From Ophiocordyceps camponoti-saundersi (nom. inval.) (lineage: Eukaryota; Ascomycota; Sordariomycetes; Hypocreales; Ophiocordycipitaceae), in contig PDHQ01000403.1 of assembly GCA_003339415.1 (NCBI GenBank), positions 1 to 26,510 of the forward strand: DNA of 26,510 nucleotides, given 5' to 3'. The notes below the pieces were generated by a model. The model was given only the letters and a program-made list of their open reading frames with translations, was not told where the DNA came from and did no database searches. The translations under genes and the position numbers were made by a program. Below are positions 21,235 through 26,510 of this stretch, piece by piece. Every line of letters starts with the position of its first letter. Positions within the stretch are counted from its first letter, which is position 1.

Positions 21235-22850
21235 TAGCTTAGTTTAATATTATAATAGATTTAATATATAATATATTATTAACTATTTTTCTATATAAAT
21301 ATTAAACTTTTTATTACTAAGCTTATTTTAAGTATATATTATAATTCTCTTAAAAAGCTATTAGTAAGTATATTATAGCTTAGCTTATAAAAAGTATAAA
21401 AATTAAAAAGAAATAAGTAAATTACTTAATATTATTAATAATAATTTAAGTTTAATTATTATATAATTAATTATAAGCTTAAACAATTTAAAATTACTTT
21501 AATTAAAAATATTAATTCTTTTATATAATAACGCTAATACTTAAATAATTTAATAATAATAAAAAAACTTTTATTAGCTATTATATAATAAATTTAAAAG
21601 CTATTAAGTTTTTATAATTAGTAAATAATAATAAAATATTTAAAATATAACTTTTTTTATATTTTATAGATTTTACGCTTATAGCGATATAAATATAAAC
21701 TCTTTATTCTTATATTATAAGTAGACTCTGCTCTCTTTATTACTTTATAATAATAATAAGCCGCGCCTAAAATAACTCTAAAAGAGAGGACGACGCTATA
21801 TAAGTTAATTATAATTATAAAAATTTTTTACTTAAAATATAGCTTTACTTTAAATTATAATAATCTTAAACTTAAAAGTTTATTATACTTATTACCTTAT
21901 TAAAAGCTAAAGTAAATATTAATAAGATTATTCTAAGAGACGCCTTTATATTTATATAAATAATTATCGAATAAATAGCGGAGTCTAAAAGGGTTTAAGG
22001 AGGCGCCCCCTTTACTCTAATTTTAATAGTTAATAATATCTCCTTAGCTATTATAGCTATAATTTCCTCTTTTTTCTATAGCTTTAAGGGGAGTAAAACT
22101 CTTTTAATATAAGCTATAATTATAGCTAAAGCGCTAAAGAAAACTATTAAAAAGTAAATTCTTAGGTAATATAAGTAATAGCTTATAATTTAATTTAATT
22201 TTATTATTACTTTACTTTAAGTTTAAGGCCTTAAGAGAACTATAATAAATATTAATTATAAACTTTATTAATAAAGCTAAGCTTTTATAATAAGGAAGCT
22301 ATTTAATAGTAATATTATAATAATATTTAAAAATACTATTTATAAGCTTTAATTTAATTTAAAATAGCTTTATATTACTTTTATAGAAAAAGTATATTTA
22401 ACTAGTAAAAGTTATACTCTTATTATAAAAAAAATTAATATAAGCTTTATAATAAAGCGGTAAAAAAGCTTTTTAGAAAAAAATTAAGTTTTTAAATAAG
22501 GTTTTAATAATATAATTATATATAAAAAGATATTATTTAAAAACTTAGTAAAGTTCCTTAATAATTATTACTAATAATATAATAAATATAAACTAAATTT
22601 ATAATAAAAATATAATAATATAAATAAAAATTTTTTATATTAAACTATATTTATTAAAAGTTTAATTTTAATAATATTTTAAATATTATTAACTTAAAAA
22701 TATTATTATATATTATATAATAAAGTTATAATATAATAAATACTTTATTATTTTATATATAAAAGGTAAGTTTACTTTTTTTATAGCTTATAGGAAAAGA
22801 TTATATTATTACCCTTTTTATTAAGAGTTTTACCCTAAGTAAAATTAACT
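21235..22850. other. AT-rich DNA, nothing assignable
   Basis: Long stretch dominated by TTATAATA-like words. Small GC-containing patches at 21770-21800 and 21975-22020 do not extend into readable frames. No repeat pair or RNA gene was seen. Confidence 0.5.
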
Positions 22851-22859
22851 TTCTCTTAA

Positions 22860-23060
22860 AATAAGAGCGGTATAGGACCGGGCAAAAAATATATATATAT
22901 CTTAACCTTAGAGGTTTATAGACCGGAACTCTATATATATTACCCCTTTTCCCCCCCTAATATTTACTAGAGTTTAATAATAATAGGGGCGGAAACGCTA
23001 AAAAGCGAATATAGTAATACTTTTTTTAACTCCTTTTCTAAACTTATTCGCGGCTTTATT
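22860..23060. other. GC-richer patch with purine/pyrimidine tract
   Basis: CCTATATCGGTCC-like and CCGGAACTC words surround the pyrimidine tract CCCCTTTTCCCCCCCC (22944-22959). On the - strand that is a purine tract of the type that precedes a 3' LTR, and a copia pol lies upstream on the same strand. The distance of about 1.7 kb from the end of pol is long for copia and no LTR was identified, so the link is only a suggestion. Confidence 0.3.
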
Positions 23061-23152
23061 ATAATAATTTAGCTATCTTTTAAAATTAGTTATTATAAGG
23101 TTTATTATAAGATAGTAAAACCTTTATATATTTCTTAGCTATATTAATAAGG

Positions 23153-23195
23153 CCTTAATTAATTAAATTATTTAGGCCGCTTTAATTAATTACGG
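23153..23195. repeat. Inverted repeat, 15-bp arms with 13-bp loop
   Basis: CCTTAATTAATTAAA (23153-23167) and TTTAATTAATTACGG (23181-23195) are complementary at 14 of 15 positions around a loop containing AGGCCGC. The only mismatch is one base near the outer end. The self-complementary TTAATTAA core makes the fold easy in AT-rich DNA, but the matching CC/GG ends argue against pure composition. Confidence 0.75.
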
Positions 23196-23469
23196 AAACT
23201 TAAGTTATAATAATAATAATTAATAAAATAAGTAAGCTATATAAACTCTATATTAAACTTAGTTTATATATACTTTTACTATTATAAAATCCGCTTTTAA
23301 GGAAATATTAGCTTCCTAATTACTAATTATTACTTAACTTATTAAATATATAAAATACTAGGTATAGATAATATTTAACCCGAAGCTAAGGTAACGCTTA
23401 AGGGGAGGGTTTTACTTTAAATCTTTTAGTTTTTCCCCTTTTTAGAATATATATAAGATAGTTTTAAGC

Positions 23470-24640
23470 TATATAAAGTATATTAGTATATTAATATTAT
23501 TATTATAATAATATAATATTATTTTTAATTATTATATTATAAAAAAATATTAGCTATAATAGAATTTAATATAATAATTTTAATTTATATTTACTTTTTA
23601 ATATAAAAATATATTTAAAAAAAAGCTTTAATAAATATTACCTTAAGTTTTAAGAAAGCTAACTATTTAAATAAGTTAAGTATATATTAGCTTATTTATT
23701 TCCTATTTTTACTATTTTTATATATATTAATTATAAGTATAAGATAAAAGTTAAATAATACTTTTAATTAGTTTAAAGTTAGGAAGATAATTAATTATTT
23801 AATAATAAATATTTAAATAATAAGATTATTAGATATAAAAGCGCGTTTAAATTAAATTAAAAAAATAGTAATTTTATTATAATAGGTTAATAATAAAATT
23901 TTTAAAAGGTAAGGAAGAGAGTAAGTAATTAAATTATTATTTATTAAGTAGTAGGAAAACCTCTTCTCTAAATACTTAATTTCTTATAAATATAGTAACT
24001 TTTCCGGTTAGGAAGAGGGTTATTCTATACGCTAGAAAATAATATATTTAGGAGTATTTTTAGAAGTCTAGAAAATACTATAGTTAATTTAATATTTAGC
24101 TTTCTATATTACTTATTTCTATAAAGTCTAGAAACGCTAACTATAATAAATTTATATAAGGTTTTAAAAATCTATATTATTCTTAGCCTTAAAGGGCCGG
24201 AGCCTTATATATAAAGGTAATAATATATTATATTAGTACTTTTAAGGTATAAAATAATAACCTTAGTTATTTATTTATATAATAAATATAGTAAAATATT
24301 AGATTTTCTATATTATATTATAAAGTAATTATTATACTTTTATATTAGTTATTTATACCTTTATTATTTATTATAAAAAATAAAAATTATTTTAAGTATT
24401 TATAGCCTCTTTTAAATAAATATATTTAGTTATTTATTTATTATTTATTATTTATTATAAATAGAATAAAAATTATAAAACTTATAATAATAGTGTTTTA
24501 TTTTAAAAACTTAAAAACTTTTTTAAATTAAAAGGAAAATAGTAAAAGTAATAGTTTTTTATTATTAAAAAAATTATAAGAGGAAAATCTAAGAAAAGCT
24601 TAAATAAGATAAAAAACCTCTTTATTAAAATAAGCTTATT
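23470..24640. other. AT-rich DNA downstream of the copia pol, possible 3' region
   Basis: This lies on the 3' side of the - strand copia polyprotein and should hold its 3' LTR if the element is complete. I found no second LTR copy in the window to prove it. Two related segments containing AAGTCTAGAAA occur at about 24065 and 24125, and a GGCCGGAGCC patch at 24195-24204. Confidence 0.35.
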
Positions 24641-24649
24641 TTAAAGATA

Positions 24650-26405
24650 ATAAACTAGTAAGACTATAAAAGGTAATACTATCTAATTTTTTAGTAAAAA
24701 TACTTATTATATTATCCTTACTTTTAGTATAATAAATATTTATAAGCTTATTTTTTAAGTTTTATCTTAAATAGAAATAAGTTAAGTTAATATATTTTAA
24801 CCTTTTTTAAAATTTAGGATTTTTTACTAGCCTTAAAGCTATAATATTATTTATTAATAAATAAGGTATTATAATAGGTATTTTAATATCTAAGCTATTA
24901 TTTATTAATAAAAATAGCTTATTAAGGTATAAGGCTTTTTTATTAGCCTCTCTTAGGCTTATAAATTTAGCCTTATAGCTACTAAGTGTTATAGCTTTTT
25001 ACTTAGTATAAGACTAGCTTATAATATTATTATATATAAAGAAATAATAAGTTAAAATACTTTTTCGTTTAATTAAATTAAAGACCTAGCTAGCGTCTAA
25101 AAAACCTTTATTATAATAGTTATTATAAGGTATATTACCTTTATATATAATAGCTTTATTTAGATATTTATTTAAATATTTTTAAATAGTATTTAAAGTA
25201 TTTATATATATAATATTAGGTTTACTATTAAATCTAGTATAAAATATAATAAAATAAAGTATATTAGGTTTTATTTATAAGCCTAAATATAATAAAAAGC
25301 TTAATTCCCTTTAATATTATAATATTATTTTTTTATTTAGCTATATAATAGCTTTCTTTAATTTATTTCTAAGCTTTAAAAGTATATCTAAGTAGCTTAT
25401 ATATTCTTTATATAATTCTTTAAGCTTATTTCTAGTATATTTTTTCTAAGTTATTTTTAGCGTATTATTTTACATACTAAAAATAATATATATACTTAAA
25501 AAGTCTTTTAAATAGCTTAAATCTTATACTTTTAAGTTTTTATTTAATTTCTATAATATATTTATTATAATATTATTATTCTAAGCAGCTACTAGTATAT
25601 TATTAATATATATTACTAAGGCTATTTTTAGCTTTTTATTTATAAATACCTTTTTATTTAATAAAAAAGGGTAAAATCCTTATTTTTTTAGCATATTAGC
25701 TAAATAATTATACTATAGTTTAGGACTTTATTTTAAGCTATATAACGCTTTTCTTAATTTTAAAACTAAGTTATTAGTTTTAATTAAGTCTTTATAATTT
25801 AAAGGAAGCTTTATATTATTTTTTATTATAATAATCCTTAATTATAAATTCCTTGAATTTAATAAGCAGTTTTATATAAATTTTAATATTTATCTTAGCG
25901 TAAATAAAGATATTCTTTATATTATATTATTTTACTATTAAATTATTTAATAAAGCTATTAATAATAATAACTTTATACTTTTAAGTTAAGTAGTAATAG
26001 AAAACGTTTCTAAATAATCTAAGCTATATACTTAATTTCAGCCTTATATTATAAAGCGGGCTTTATATTTAGTTATATTATTATTATTCTTCTTTTTAAG
26101 CTTATAAACTTAATAGCCTCTTAAAAGATTTCTATCCTTAGATATTATTTTAATTTCCTAAGTTTCTTATTTAATTAATTTATCCATTTTAGATTATATA
26201 GCCTTTTTTTAATTTAATTTATTAGTATTATTTTAAGCCTATTTAGTTATTTTAAGCTTTATAGGATCTGGATTTTCTAATATATATAAAATAGCTATAA
26301 TATTCTTTTCTTTTAAGATAGTATTTATTTTAAGGTAAGATTTATAATTATTTAATTCTTCTATAAACTTTTTAGGTATTCTTACTTCTATAAAAAGTAA
26401 ATCTT
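24650..26405 (-). pseudogene. Ty1/copia Pol: reverse transcriptase and RNase H, RIP-inactivated
   Basis: Read on the - strand, family landmarks appear in order. The pre-RT ET-W-EI block near 26165 is followed by GY-Q-VYKLKKKN (the R-W-V-Y-K-x-K motif, about 26110-26145), KYKARFII (about 26050-26075) and YLETFS (about 26010-26030). KALYSLK-Q-SPKL (25715-25755) and IYINNILVAA (about 25580-25610) follow, the latter being the Y-V-D-D-I-L box with both Asp as Asn. RNase H shows LDAS near 25095, S-W-SYTK-Q-KAITLSS (about 24970-25020) and SYKAKF where S-T-E-A-E-Y is usual (Glu to Lys). A tail with FTKKLDS near 24690 closes the polyprotein. A frameshift lies near 25815-25830. Integrase and Gag would lie beyond 26405. 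Confidence 0.88.
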
Positions 26406-26408
26406 TTA

Positions 26409-26510
<102 letters not shown>

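Overview
The window reads as a slice of an AT-rich, repeat-only isochore from a filamentous ascomycete genome that has been through repeat-induced point mutation (RIP). CA and TG dinucleotides are almost absent on both strands, TA is in great excess, and CpG is still present. TAA and TAG interrupt every frame, TGA and ATG are scarce, and I found no intact protein-coding gene, rRNA or convincing tRNA. The coding entries below are therefore ghosts. Each was recognised by reading a frame whose only stops are TAA/TAG (expected from CAA, CAG and TGG after C-to-T or G-to-A change), or by a family motif that survives with RIP-type substitutions.

Layout. 1-130 is a pure (AAAT)n array. 131-7084 is extremely AT-rich. 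It holds a GC bump with a possible ghost reading frame (about 640-1110), a pair of direct repeats of roughly 680 bp (about 1725-2400 and 3155-3835), a 165-bp palindrome-filled MITE with TA flanks (4960-5124), and an unassigned ghost ORF (5162-5885). 7085-10504 plus 17438-19160 is one Tad1-like LINE on the + strand: a GC-richer 5' leader, ORF1 with two zinc knuckles whose Cys/His now read Tyr, then ORF2 with endonuclease, reverse transcriptase and a degenerate C-terminus.

The LINE is split inside its RT domain by a 6928-bp LTR element (10505-17432). That element has two 250-bp terminal direct repeats, TA...TA ends (TG...CA before RIP) and a perfect 5-bp target duplication CTATT. Its interior carries long purine-rich ghost coding frames on the + strand in which I recognise no gag-pol domain. 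19200-21180 holds a ghost coding region on the - strand (a lysine-rich, helical, coiled-coil-like protein) and a short pol III box-like motif. 21235-24640 is very AT-rich with one strong hairpin and a GC bump. 24650-26405 is the RT and RNase H part of a Ty1/copia polyprotein on the - strand. 26411-26510 is a pure (TTA)n array.

How it fits together: the order of events is LINE insertion, then LTR element insertion into the LINE, then RIP over all of it. The best evidence for RIP is the LTR pair: about 34 differences in 250 bp, every one a transition, and no indel. Catalytic residues of both reverse transcriptases are destroyed by G-to-A changes, so none of these elements can be active from this locus. 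The most unusual item is the LTR element with no recognisable pol. The unassigned ghost ORFs at 5162-5885 and 19829-20700 come next.
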